Source: Lachnospiraceae bacterium (GTDB lineage: Bacteria > Bacillota > Clostridia > Lachnospirales > Lachnospiraceae). From it: 64,000 bases of DNA. Both the position numbers and the translations under genes were made by a program. The notes under the pieces were generated by a model that was given only the letters and a program-made list of their open reading frames with translations, searched no databases and was not told the origin of the DNA. Shown here piece by piece: positions 1 through 9,042 of this stretch. The stretch is taken from assembly GCA_024682375.1 (NCBI GenBank), contig JAIKZI010000013.1, positions 1 to 64,000 on the forward strand, written 5' to 3'. Position 1 is the first letter of the stretch. Every line of letters starts with the position of its first letter.

Positions 1-2072
1 TGTTTTCTAGCTTCTTCCATACCAAGTGTGGCTCTAACAATAATTGGGTCCAAAAGCATGTACATAGAAGGAAGTACTAAAAGTACAACAACCATAGAGA
101 TTAGAGCACCTCTTGCCATTAGGTTACAAAGTGATGAAATAAGGTCTAGTGATGAAACAAGTCCTACACCAAATGTAGCTGAGAAGAATGACAGCGCACT
201 TACGATGATTGACTTCATACTTGTTGAAAGTGCAATCTGTGTAGACTGTGTTCTTGTATGACCTGCATTTCTTTCACGCAAATATCTTGTAGTCATAAGG
301 ATTGCATAATCGACTGTAGAACCAAGCTGGATTGTTCCGATTACGATTGATGCAATAAACGGTAATGTAGTTCCTGTGTAGCAAGGAATACCCATGTTGA
401 TAAAGATAGCAAATTCAATTACTGCTACAAGGATAAAAGGAAGCGCGAAGGATTTCAGAACCAACGCAATGATTACAAATACGAGAAGGATTGAAACCCA
501 GTTTACAACCTGGAAGTCTCTGTTTGTAATTGTAATCAAGTCTTTAGTACCAGGCGCTTCACCTACTACCATCGCATTCTTGTCATAACTCTTTACAATT
601 GAGTTAACCTTTGAAATCTGATCATTTACTTCATCAGAAGCTACCTTATAGTTTGATGTTATTAGTGTTAACTCATAATTATCATTTTCTAACTTGCTTC
701 TGACTTCCTTTGGAATCATCGATTCTGGAACTGTAGGTCCCACTACTGAATTGATTCCAAGTACTGTATCTATACCCTTCAAATCCTGAATATTTGAATA
801 CATCTGTGACATTTCTTTTGATGAAAGTGATGAATCAGTCAAAAGCATGTAAGTTGTATTGGATTCAAAGTTGTCATTTAATTTCTGTGCTGCCTGAGTT
901 GAAGGCAATGAGTCTGGAAGTGTTCCAGCCAAATCGTAATAAACCTTTGTATGAGATTGTCCATAGATTGCTGGTGGAAGCATTACAAGGAAAATAAGGC
1001 CGAATACCCAATATCTCTTTGCAATAATCTTTGGCAATTTATCAAACTCTTTCATAAGAGGTGTATGTCTAGTCTTTTCAATAGCATTGTCAAATACAAG
1101 GATCAAAGCTGGAAGAATAGTTACACAGCTAATGATTCCGAATACGACACCTTTTGCCATAACAAGTCCGAGATCAAGACCGATTCTAAAACTCATAAAG
1201 CAAAGTGCGATAAATCCTGCTACTGTTGTGATTGAAGAACCAAGTACTGAAGAGAATGTTGAACAGATGGCATTTGCCATTGCTTCATTCTTATCGTCAG
1301 GCGTTTTTTCCAACTCTTCCTGGAATGAATGCCACAGGAAAATCGAATAATCCATAGTAACGCCCAACTGAAGTACCGCTGCTATAGACTGTGTAATAAA
1401 TGAAATCTCTCCAAGGAATAGGTTCGTTCCCATATTGTAGACGATTGCCATTCCGATACTTGCCAAGAAGAAGAATGGAATCAGGAATGAATCCATAGTA
1501 AGTGAAAGAACTACTACAGCAAGTGCAACAGCTATAAGAACATAGATTGGTGTTTCCTTTTCAGCCAGGTTCTTTGTATCTGTAACAACTCCAGACATAC
1601 CGGCTAAGAAACATTCCTTGCTGGAAATCCTTCGAATCTCTTCTATCGCATCCATAGTTCCTTCGGATGAAGTTGTATCATCGAAGATAACAAACATCAT
1701 CGTTGTATCACCGTTCTGGAACTTTTCCTTTACATCATCAGGAATCATTTCCATAGGAACAGTTATATCAACCAAACTGTCATACCATAAAACATCTTCA
1801 ACATGTTTTACTTTCTTAATTTTGTTTTTCAGAGCAACCGAATCCTTATCACTCATACCGTCTACAACGAGCATAGAATAGGCACCGGTTCCGAATTCAT
1901 CTTTCAGAATATCCTGACCTTTCATTGTCTCAATGTTCTTAGGAAGGTATGTAAGGATATCGTAGTTAATTCTTGTTTTCAAATATCCAACACCTGCCGG
2001 TATCAAAAGTACCAGACCAATGATGAGGATCATGAAACGAAATTTAACAACTCCTCTTGCAAATCCTTTCAT
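1..2072 (-). CDS. MMPL/RND-family membrane exporter (3' end outside window)
   Basis: Open minus-strand frame starting at 2072 (MKGFARGVVKF, with GGAG 9 nt upstream) and running off the left edge, so about 690 residues are visible and the C-terminus is missing. The visible part has an N-terminal membrane helix, a large extracytoplasmic loop, a block of five to six membrane helices (VLIAVALAVVVLSLTM, LGVTMDYSIFLWHSF), a second loop and a second helix block containing STVDYAILM. This duplicated loop-plus-helices plan and the paired MDYSIF/VDYAIL motifs are those of MMPL/RND proteins (YdfJ-like), which export lipids or drugs using the proton gradient. The substrate is unknown. It is divergent from a TetR gene and its promoter overlaps a TetR-type palindrome, so repression by that regulator is likely. 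Confidence 0.85.
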   Translation of the reverse strand, partial: MKGFARGVVKFRFMILIIGLVLLIPAGVGYLKTRINYDILTYLPKNIETMKGQDILKDEFGTGAYSMLVVDGMSDKDSVALKNKIKKVKHVEDVLWYDSLVDITVPMEMIPDDVKEKFQNGDTTMMFVIFDDTTSSEGTMDAIEEIRRISSKECFLAGMSGVVTDTKNLAEKETPIYVLIAVALAVVVLSLTMDSFLIPFFFLASIGMAIVYNMGTNLFLGEISFITQSIAAVLQLGVTMDYSIFLWHSFQEELEKTPDDKNEAMANAICSTFSSVLGSSITTVAGFIALCFMSFRIGLDLGLVMAKGVVFGIISCVTILPALILVFDNAIEKTRHTPLMKEFDKLPKIIAKRYWVFGLIFLVMLPPAIYGQSHTKVYYDLAGTLPDSLPSTQAAQKLNDNFESNTTYMLLTDSSLSSKEMSQMYSNIQDLKGIDTVLGINSVVGPTVPESMIPKEVRSKLENDNYELTLITSNYKVASDEVNDQISKVNSIVKSYDKNAMVVGEAPGTKDLITITNRDFQVVNWVSILLVFVIIALVLKSFALPFILVAVIEFAIFINMGIPCYTGTTLPFIASIVIGTIQLGSTVDYAILMTTRYLRERNAGHTRTQSTQIALSTSMKSIIVSALSFFSATFGVGLVSSLDLISSLCNLMARGALISMVVVLLVLPSMYMLLDPIIVRATLGMEEARK

Positions 2073-2122
2073 TTCGAGTTTCTCCTTTTCTAGTTTACTA
2101 ACCCTAAAATTAATAGCATCAA

Positions 2123-2143
2123 AAAATGACTACTATTCATTTT
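2123..2143. promoter_or_regulatory. TetR-type operator 1
   Basis: Inverted repeat AAAATGA-N7-TCATTTT, downstream of the exporter's predicted -10 box. The half-site TGA/TCA geometry resembles the palindrome at 2222-2244. Confidence 0.5.
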
Positions 2144-2151
2144 CATAATCT

Positions 2152-2179
2152 AGTATATTACAAAATGACCAACGGTCAA
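2152..2179 (-). promoter_or_regulatory. Predicted promoter of the MMPL exporter
   Basis: On the minus strand TTGACC (2179-2174) and TATACT (2157-2152) are 16 nt apart. The -35 box lies within the TGACC-N3-GGTCA palindrome, which fits direct repression. Confidence 0.5.
2166..2178. promoter_or_regulatory. TetR-type operator 2
   Basis: Inverted repeat TGACC-AAC-GGTCA, overlapping the -35 box of the exporter promoter. It shares the TGAC half-site with the flanking palindromes. Confidence 0.55.
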
Positions 2180-2221
2180 TAAGCCAGAACCCAACAATAT
2201 ACAAATCACTAACATTGTATA

Positions 2222-2254
2222 AAAAATGACCAAAATTCATTTTTATGCTATAAT
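2222..2254 (+). promoter_or_regulatory. TetR-gene promoter with overlapping operator 3
   Basis: Inverted repeat AAAAATGA-N7-TCATTTTT (2222-2244) lies over the expected -35 position of an extended -10 box TGCTATAAT (TATAAT at 2249-2254). A regulator bound here would block its own transcription. Confidence 0.6.
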
Positions 2255-2287
2255 GACGTTAATTTATGAAAGGAAGGATAACTTTAG

Positions 2288-2890
2288 ATGAGCAAAGTTC
2301 AATCAAACAAACAGAAAAAAAACGACTCTCTGTTAAACACTGCATTTGACTTGTTTACAGAAAAGGGCCTGAACAAAACTACTATCTCAGACATCGTTGA
2401 AAAGGCCGGAGTAGCCAAGGGAACTTTCTATCTATATTTTAAGGATAAGTACGACATCAGAAACAAACTTATCTCTTCAAAATCGAGCCAGCTTTTCATA
2501 GATGCTTACAATTCTCTTTTGGAACAGAAACCAAATTGTTCTTTTGAGGATGGTTTATGGTACATCGTCGAGCACATCTTAGATTCCCTGACTGAGAACA
2601 AGGCTCTCCTATCCTTTCTCCACAAGGATCTAAGCTGGGGCGTTTTCAAGAAAGCCTTCGAGGATACTCCCGTCGTAGAGGACGAGAACTTCGCAACTTT
2701 CTACTTGAAGATGTTAAACCAGTCCGATGTCAAATATCGCGATCCAGAAATCATGCTCTTCTTAATAGTCGAGCTAGTCGGCTCCGCCGGCTACAGCTCC
2801 ATCATGTTCTCTGACCCATGCAACATCAGCGACCTAAAGCCTTACCTCAAGGACGTAATCCACGGTATACTACAGACACATAGTGTGTAA
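2288..2890 (+). CDS. TetR-family transcriptional regulator
   Basis: Predicted repressor of 200 aa. Residues 10-60 form a typical TetR DNA-binding domain (LLNTAFDLFTEKGLNKTT followed by IVEKAGVAKGTFYLYFKDK). The remaining 140 residues are the family's variable ligand-binding and dimer domain. The start has AGGAAGGA nine nt upstream. It is divergent from the MMPL exporter, with three palindromes sharing TGA half-sites between the two genes, so it most likely represses itself and the exporter until an unknown inducer binds. The gene is immediately followed by a nested palindromic repeat. Confidence 0.9.
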   Translation: MSKVQSNKQKKNDSLLNTAFDLFTEKGLNKTTISDIVEKAGVAKGTFYLYFKDKYDIRNKLISSKSSQLFIDAYNSLLEQKPNCSFEDGLWYIVEHILDSLTENKALLSFLHKDLSWGVFKKAFEDTPVVEDENFATFYLKMLNQSDVKYRDPEIMLFLIVELVGSAGYSSIMFSDPCNISDLKPYLKDVIHGILQTHSV

Positions 2891-2895
2891 AAGAA

Positions 2896-2988
2896 AAAAG
2901 CTACTATCTTTAAAAGCCAAAGGAATGTTTGAGCTTCCGATAGGAAGAAAGTTCCGCAAGGCTTTTACTAATAAAGATAGTAGCTTTT
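2896..2988. repeat. Nested palindromic element (REP-like), possibly acting as terminator
   Basis: A perfect 17-bp inverted repeat (2896-2912 with 2972-2988, core GCTACTATCTTTA) encloses AAAAGCC (2912-2918)/GGCTTTT (2960-2966), and a central CTTCC-GATA-GGAAG hairpin (2934-2947) preceded by GTTTGAGC (2927-2934). On the minus strand the outer arm is followed by TTTTTTCTTTT, so it may terminate the convergent hppA transcript. It starts 5 nt after the TetR stop codon. The core and outer-arm sequence resemble the larger element at 63615-63862. Confidence 0.6.
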
Positions 2989-3069
2989 AAGTCAAATCTC
3001 ATTTTGCGCTGGAATATCGAATATAAATTCACCTAACCACCGCCAAAAACTATATTAAATTATATTACA

Positions 3070-5154
3070 TTACAAAATATGAGCCACCGCTACCAAACCA
3101 GCGAATACGATTGAAACCATAGATGCTAATTTGATCAGGATGTTGATAGCAGGTCCTGAAGTATCCTTGAAAGGATCGCCGACTGTATCGCCGACTACTG
3201 CTGCTTTGTGCTGAGGTGAACCCTTGCCGCCGCAGTTTCCTGCTTCGATGTATTTCTTAGCATTATCCCAAGCACCGCCTGAGTTTGCCATCATAATTGC
3301 AAGAACGAAACCTGTTACTGTGTTACCAGCGAGAAGTCCTACGACACCGTTTGGTCCGAGGATTACTCCAACAAGGATTGGAACTACTACTGCGATGATT
3401 GCCGGCTCAATCATAAGCTGATGTGCAGATTTTGCACACATGTCTACGCATGACTTGTAGTCTGGTTCCTGCTCACCTGAAAGAATGCCTGTCATCTCTT
3501 TAAACTGACGACGAACCTCAACTACGATTGACTGAGCTGCCTGTCCAACTGCGCTCATTGTAAGAGCTGCGAAGAGGAATGGAAGCATACCACCGATAAA
3601 GAGTCCGATCAATACTGTAGGATTCATAATTGAAATATTAAATGTAAAGTCAGGTGCGATTGTGCCCATCTTATCAATATATGATGCGATAAGCGCCAAG
3701 GCTGTGAGGGCTGCTGATCCGATTGCAAATCCCTTACCTGTTGCAGCTGTTGTATTTCCAAGAGAATCAAGAGCATCAGTTCTATCACGAACTTCCGGAT
3801 CCATATGAGTCATCTCTGCGATACCACCTGCATTGTCTGCTACAGGGCCGTAAGCATCAGTTGCAAGAGTAATTCCCAAAGTTGAAAGCATACCAACTGC
3901 TGATACGCCGACTCCGAAAAGACCCTTTGCTGCACTATCCATACCGCCTGACATGAAATAACTTACAAGAACAGATACGCCAACGATGATTACAGGTGCT
4001 ACTGTTGAAAGCATACCAAGTGAAAGACCACCGATAATAACTGTTGCACTTCCAGTCTCTGATGTAGCTGCAAGATCCTGTGTAGGCTTATATGTATCTG
4101 ATGTGTAATACTCAGTAACTGCACCGATCAAAACACCGGCTACAAGACCTGAGATAATTGCGATGTAAATACCAGTCTCACCTGGAAGAAGTGCGTTTAT
4201 GATGAAGTAGGAAAAAATTGCAACCAAAATCGCACTGATGTAAGTTCCACGGCGAAGAGCTGTTAATAGATTCTTCTGTGAAGCACCCTCTTTTGTTGAA
4301 ATAAAGAAAGTACCAATAATTGATGCAACAACGCCCATAGCTGCGAGAAGCATTGGAACTGTTGCACCATTTACTCCATAACCAGCTGCTACTGCTAGAG
4401 CTGCTGAAGAAATGATTGAGCTATAGTATGACTCGTAAAGGTCAGATCCCATACCAGCTACATCACCTACATTATCACCTACGTTATCAGCGATAACGGC
4501 TGGGTTGCGAGGATCATCTTCCGGAATTCCAGCCTCAACCTTACCAACTAGATCGGCACCTACATCGGCAGCCTTTGTAAAAATACCACCACCAACTCTG
4601 GCGAAAAGAGCCATAGCTGAAGCACCCATACCAAATGTAACCATGTTAGTTGTGATTGCTGCAATTCTTTCTCCTGAGCCTAAATCTCTAAAAGCATAGT
4701 TAAGAATTGTGTACCAGATTGATAGATCTAAAAGGCCTAATCCAATAACAGTAAATCCCATTACTGATCCAGCTGCGAAAGCAACCTTAAGTCCCCTATT
4801 AAGGCCCTTTGATGCGGCATTTGCTGTACGGCAATTTGCCATTGTAGCAGTTCTCATACCAATGAAGCCTGCCAAACCTGAGAAGAAACCACCTGTCAAG
4901 AAAGCAAATGGTGTAAAGAAGCTTAGATACTTCAAATAAGCCATTACCAAAAGAATGATAAATACAACTACGAAGAACTTCGCTACTGCTGTATCCTGTC
5001 TTTTAAGGTAAGCATTTGCACCTTTTCTGATTGCCTGGGAAATCTTCTGCATTTCCTCTGTTCCCTCGGATTCTTTTTTCACACTCATATAATTAAAGCA
5101 TGCAAATCCAAGAGAAATCAGTGAACCGATAAATACTAAAATCATTGGGTTCAT
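3070..5154 (-). CDS. hppA: Membrane-bound ion-pumping pyrophosphatase
   Basis: Hydrolyses cytoplasmic pyrophosphate and uses the energy to pump H+ or Na+ across the membrane. The protein has 694 aa with about 16 membrane helices, the usual size. The pyrophosphate-binding signatures are present: ADNVGDNVGDVAGMGSDLYE near residue 225 and DNAGGIAEMT and NTTAATGKG in the middle, with DTVGDPFKDTSGP near the C-terminus. The alanine in NTTAATGKG, where K+-independent enzymes have lysine, marks the K+-dependent subfamily (established knowledge); members of that group pump Na+, H+ or both, and I cannot tell which here. AAGGAGGAT lies upstream of the start, and a small GAGGC/GCCTC hairpin lies in the leader (5182-5198). 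Confidence 0.95.
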   Translation of the reverse strand: MNPMILVFIGSLISLGFACFNYMSVKKESEGTEEMQKISQAIRKGANAYLKRQDTAVAKFFVVVFIILLVMAYLKYLSFFTPFAFLTGGFFSGLAGFIGMRTATMANCRTANAASKGLNRGLKVAFAAGSVMGFTVIGLGLLDLSIWYTILNYAFRDLGSGERIAAITTNMVTFGMGASAMALFARVGGGIFTKAADVGADLVGKVEAGIPEDDPRNPAVIADNVGDNVGDVAGMGSDLYESYYSSIISSAALAVAAGYGVNGATVPMLLAAMGVVASIIGTFFISTKEGASQKNLLTALRRGTYISAILVAIFSYFIINALLPGETGIYIAIISGLVAGVLIGAVTEYYTSDTYKPTQDLAATSETGSATVIIGGLSLGMLSTVAPVIIVGVSVLVSYFMSGGMDSAAKGLFGVGVSAVGMLSTLGITLATDAYGPVADNAGGIAEMTHMDPEVRDRTDALDSLGNTTAATGKGFAIGSAALTALALIASYIDKMGTIAPDFTFNISIMNPTVLIGLFIGGMLPFLFAALTMSAVGQAAQSIVVEVRRQFKEMTGILSGEQEPDYKSCVDMCAKSAHQLMIEPAIIAVVVPILVGVILGPNGVVGLLAGNTVTGFVLAIMMANSGGAWDNAKKYIEAGNCGGKGSPQHKAAVVGDTVGDPFKDTSGPAINILIKLASMVSIVFAGLVAVAHIL

Positions 5155-5243
5155 AAAAACTTATCCTCCTTAATACATTTTTGAGGCAAAAAGCCTCATA
5201 CCTTATGCAACAAAAATTAGTTAAATCTAATTATACCACTCAT

Positions 5244-6302
5244 TTATGATTTCTCAATTCCGTTTACCTTCAGGACATTTAGGATAAAATCCACTGAACC
5301 TTTAATTCCATAGCTTGCGCTATTCACACTCAAATCATAGTTTCCAGCCTGTCCCCATCTACGGCCTGTGTAGTATTTATAGTAAGAAGCATGTGCTCTA
5401 TCCACCTCTCTTACTTGTCGAAGGGCAGTCTTCTTATCCACATGATTTAATTCCATAATACGCTGCACCCTCTGCATCAAAGGTGCTGTAATAAATATAC
5501 TGATATGCGGAATACAATTATTTGTAAGAATCACATCAGCACATCTACCCATAACGACGAAATCCTGTTTTCTAGCCATATCACAGAGAAGCTCACTTTG
5601 ATTGAAGAAAACCGCATCTCTGATTGAAAGGCCATGATAACGATTAAGCTTAGAAATTTTTTCCTTAAGGGAAAAATGCTCATCTCTCGCCAAACCCGGA
5701 TTCTTCTTAGCAAGTTTAGAAGCCGATGAAATCTTCATCTGACTTGCATCGATAAGTCCATCCTTTTCGGCCTCAAGACGTTTTAGAACAGTTTTAAAAA
5801 TCTCTGCATCGTAATAATCAATTTCTAAATTATCAGAAACACCAAAACCTATATCGTCACCACCGGAGCCATAGCTTCTACTGATACAAATGATTAGATG
5901 CTGGCCCTCTAAAAAACGCTTCTTCATAACAAGAGTATTTAGACCGGCGATATATTTATCAATGATTTCAACCTTGTCGGAGTTTAGCTTCAACTTATCT
6001 ATTGTTTTTACTATCTCATCATACTCCGTCATAACAGCTTTATGAACTTTCTTATTTCTGATAGAACGCGCCATATTACTTATAAGCGCAAGATCAGATC
6101 GAAGTATATGTGACTCCTTCGTATCGGCAAACATCTTTATAATATTGTCGATAGTTCTATCCCTATCTCCGGTAAAAACACGACCCAAATTTGAGCCGAT
6201 TTCCTCGTACACTCTTTTATCCAAATCATAAATACGACCGGCGAGAGCACGCATCTTCTTGTGCTCATCTGCGTATTCATTTATCAATACTTTCTCATCC
6301 AT
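5244..6302 (-). CDS. Cytidylate kinase-like family protein with helical N-terminal domain
   Basis: 352 aa. Residues about 135-345 match the cytidylate-kinase-like (Cytidylate_kin2) family: a nucleotide-binding loop SRSYGSGGDDIG, then a helical lid region with MGRCAD and a late RDRAHASYYKYYTGRRWG-like segment rich in Arg/Tyr. Residues 1-130 are charged and helical with no family I recognise. Proteins of this family are common in Clostridia but their substrate is not established, so phosphorylation of CMP is only a family-level guess. It lies 16 nt downstream of the antiporter gene and about 90 nt upstream of hppA. Confidence 0.75.
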   Translation of the reverse strand: MDEKVLINEYADEHKKMRALAGRIYDLDKRVYEEIGSNLGRVFTGDRDRTIDNIIKMFADTKESHILRSDLALISNMARSIRNKKVHKAVMTEYDEIVKTIDKLKLNSDKVEIIDKYIAGLNTLVMKKRFLEGQHLIICISRSYGSGGDDIGFGVSDNLEIDYYDAEIFKTVLKRLEAEKDGLIDASQMKISSASKLAKKNPGLARDEHFSLKEKISKLNRYHGLSIRDAVFFNQSELLCDMARKQDFVVMGRCADVILTNNCIPHISIFITAPLMQRVQRIMELNHVDKKTALRQVREVDRAHASYYKYYTGRRWGQAGNYDLSVNSASYGIKGSVDFILNVLKVNGIEKS

Positions 6303-6318
6303 AAATAAAACCCCAAAA

Positions 6319-7665
6319 TCAAATTACAAAGAACACTAAAGTATCCAGTAAAAATACTGGAATCAAAATGCATAATGACCATTTCATATATCCGAAAAAA
6401 GAAGGCATTCTAATACCATTTTCATCAGAAATAGCCTTTACCATAAAGTTTGGAGCATTTCCTATATATGTATTTGCTCCCATGAATACGGCACCTGCTG
6501 AAATAGCTATAAGCATTGTCTTTGGAAGTACTCCTAGTGAAGTTACAATTCCATGTGTGAATCCTAAAGAACCTGCTGTAGTCAAGAAAACCAGATAAGT
6601 AGGTGTGTTATCCAGGAAGGATGACAGACAACCTGTTACCCAGAACATCTGAAATGGTTCTGTAAGACCCAGCTTCGGACCAAACTCATTTAGTAACATA
6701 AGGGTAGGCTGCATAGTAACAAAAATACCGATAAATAAAACTGCTACTTCCTTTATTGCTCCCCAAGTAAAATGGTTTGAACGTCTTACTTCCTTATCAG
6801 TTGTCTTAAAAGAGAGAAAAGCTGCAAGTAAAATAATCAAAATTTCGATAATTGATGGGTATGAAAGAACCACATCAAAAGGTAAAGTAACACCTAAAAC
6901 TTTGCCGGATGCATCCTGAAACTCTTTCATATTTGGAAGTGTTCCGCTTAAGATTACAGCGACAACAATCATAATAAGGAAAATAAGGTTATGAAGTCCT
7001 ACGAATTTTATCTCTGTTCCTGCCTTTGAAATATCCGGTCTTCTTCCCTCTGCAATATCTTTTCTATAAGCTCTTTTATCTATAAATCTAAATATAGTAA
7101 GAAGAACAACCATATTTAAAAGAAGCATCTTCCATAGACCTAGACTCCAGAAAAAAGGAACCCCTCTCATAAATCCCATAAGAAGCGGAGGATCTCCAAT
7201 CGGCGTCAAACAGCCACCAATATTTGATACAAGGAAAATGAAGAAAATCATAATATGATTCTTTCTCTTCCTCCAGGAATTCATTTTTATAATTGGACGA
7301 ACCATGAGCATAGATGAACCAGTCGTTCCAATACAACTTGAAAGAATTGTTCCTACTGCAAGTAGAAATACATTGACACGAGGAGAACCTGCAAGATCAC
7401 CCTCGAAAGAGATATTACCTGCTACACAGTACAGTCCAAACAACATGACAATAAATGTCAAATAGTCATTTACTATACTATCCAGCACAACTCTTCCTGC
7501 ACTCTTTAAACCGAATACATAGAAAAGCATGCAAGAGACCATAACAAACCAGAAGCACACTACGTACTTCTGATTATGATCCCAAAATTTTGAATTAATA
7601 AGTGGAAATAATGCTATAGAAAGCAACAATCCCACAAATGGGATTGAAAGCCAAATTGGTACCAT
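6319..7665 (-). CDS. NhaD/ArsB-type sodium:proton antiporter (ion transporter superfamily)
   Basis: 448 aa with about 11-12 membrane helices. The segment GTTGSSMLMVRPIIK followed by SNIGGCLTPIGDPPLLMGF near residues 115-165 is the hallmark of the CitMHS/NhaD/ArsB ion transporter superfamily, and a second half motif (DNTPTYLVFLTTAGS, GANTYIGNAPNFMVKA) lies near residues 350-420. Annotated relatives are usually called sodium:proton antiporters. Na+ extrusion fits the K+-dependent pyrophosphatase nearby, but an organic acid or other anion cannot be excluded. GGGGAG precedes the start. It is 18 nt downstream of the MATE gene, probably in the same transcript. Confidence 0.75.
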   Translation of the reverse strand: MVPIWLSIPFVGLLLSIALFPLINSKFWDHNQKYVVCFWFVMVSCMLFYVFGLKSAGRVVLDSIVNDYLTFIVMLFGLYCVAGNISFEGDLAGSPRVNVFLLAVGTILSSCIGTTGSSMLMVRPIIKMNSWRKRKNHIMIFFIFLVSNIGGCLTPIGDPPLLMGFMRGVPFFWSLGLWKMLLLNMVVLLTIFRFIDKRAYRKDIAEGRRPDISKAGTEIKFVGLHNLIFLIMIVVAVILSGTLPNMKEFQDASGKVLGVTLPFDVVLSYPSIIEILIILLAAFLSFKTTDKEVRRSNHFTWGAIKEVAVLFIGIFVTMQPTLMLLNEFGPKLGLTEPFQMFWVTGCLSSFLDNTPTYLVFLTTAGSLGFTHGIVTSLGVLPKTMLIAISAGAVFMGANTYIGNAPNFMVKAISDENGIRMPSFFGYMKWSLCILIPVFLLDTLVFFVI

Positions 7666-7683
7666 TTTTAAACTCCCCTTTAC

Positions 7684-9021
7684 CTAATTATGTCTATAAT
7701 GATTAATCAAAAAAGAAGCTGAAATTAGAAATGTAATTCCCTCTGCGACTGGATATGACGCCCATACTCCATTCATACCGAATAGAGTTCCGAGTAATAC
7801 CGCGCAAACACCAATCAACAAAACTCCCCTGGATAGCGAGATTATAAGCGCTGGTATTGGATTCTTAGTAGCACTAAAGAAACCAGCTATAACACAATTT
7901 AACCCTGAAAATATAAAACCGATAAAATATATAAATAATCCCACTTTTGCGTAATCATATAACTCTTTCGAACCATTACTATTAAACATAAATACTATCT
8001 GGTCCGACAGCACGATTACTATTATATACGAAATCACTGCAATAAACAGTGCAAATTTGATTCCAAGTTTAAGTAAATAAGAATATTCTTCCTTTTTTCC
8101 CTGACCATAACTCTTAGAAATCAAGGGCTGATTGCCGTTTGATACACCGTTAAAAATCGCGACAAACACGATGGCCAGATTTGCGATGACGCCATAGGAA
8201 GCAACACCGATATTTCCGGCGATTGAAAGAATCATGTAATTGAAAATCGTAGTAGTAATTCCCGATGCAAACTCGCCTATAAAAGAAGACACACCAACCT
8301 TGCAGGCTCCTATGATTTTCTTAAATGACGGAAGCATCCTTATAAGCTTAATCTCATTGTCAGCTCTCTTAAAATGCTTAAGACATATAAGTATCTCCAC
8401 TACAGGGGAAAAAGCAGTCGCAAGAGCTGCACCGAACATTCCAAGATGCATAGGATACATAAAAATATAATCAAAGACTATATTAAAAAGGCTTCCTACT
8501 ATAGTTGAAAACATGGCAAGTCCCGGTTCTCCGTCATTTCGTACGAAGGCATTTACCGTCTGATTTAAAACCGAAGTCGGTCCAAAAAACATAAAAGTTC
8601 TAATATAGACAGCGCCTAGTGTGGCCATTCTTTTATCCGCACCCATTATGTATAGAATCTGCTTGGGCACTAAAAGTCCCAGTGCCATAACAGTAAATCC
8701 AAAAATGAGCGCAAAATAAACAGCATTCGTAAAGAACATATCTTTGTCTTTTCTCCTCGCTGCTTTTCCTACGGCAAACTCTATCGCTGAACCTACACCA
8801 ATCATAGAACCGATAGCCGCTATGAAATTATAAATCGGCAGACACAAGTTTAATATTGTGATACCGTCGCTGCCCTGAACCTGGGCAATAAAAAAAGTAT
8901 CAACCAGGACATAACAGGAAATTCCTATCATGGCAAAGATGTTTTGGGAAACATATTTCCCAAAACTCTTTCTGATTGATACTTCTCTTTCTTTAGATAA
9001 TGTTGGAACCAAAGATGTCAT
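7684..9021 (-). CDS. MATE-family multidrug efflux transporter
   Basis: 445 aa with 12 predicted membrane helices in two similar halves, the usual MATE size. Typical segments are VDTFFIAQVQGSDGITILNL near residue 40, NAFVRNDGEPGLAM near residue 160 and GVSNGNQPLISKSYGQG near residue 285. MATE proteins export cationic drugs and metabolites using Na+ or H+. The gene starts 21 nt after the amino-acid binding protein gene and ends 18 nt before the antiporter gene, so it is likely co-transcribed with both. The ribosome site is modest (CAGGA, 11 nt upstream). Confidence 0.88.
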   Translation of the reverse strand: MTSLVPTLSKEREVSIRKSFGKYVSQNIFAMIGISCYVLVDTFFIAQVQGSDGITILNLCLPIYNFIAAIGSMIGVGSAIEFAVGKAARRKDKDMFFTNAVYFALIFGFTVMALGLLVPKQILYIMGADKRMATLGAVYIRTFMFFGPTSVLNQTVNAFVRNDGEPGLAMFSTIVGSLFNIVFDYIFMYPMHLGMFGAALATAFSPVVEILICLKHFKRADNEIKLIRMLPSFKKIIGACKVGVSSFIGEFASGITTTIFNYMILSIAGNIGVASYGVIANLAIVFVAIFNGVSNGNQPLISKSYGQGKKEEYSYLLKLGIKFALFIAVISYIIVIVLSDQIVFMFNSNGSKELYDYAKVGLFIYFIGFIFSGLNCVIAGFFSATKNPIPALIISLSRGVLLIGVCAVLLGTLFGMNGVWASYPVAEGITFLISASFLINHYRHN

Positions 9022-9042
9022 TTCAAAAAATCCTGTAAAAAA

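Noticed and set aside
5182..5198. Terminator upstream of hppA
   Set aside because: The GAGGC/GCCTC stem is only 6 bp and is not followed by a U-tract in either useful direction; it is a leader hairpin at most.
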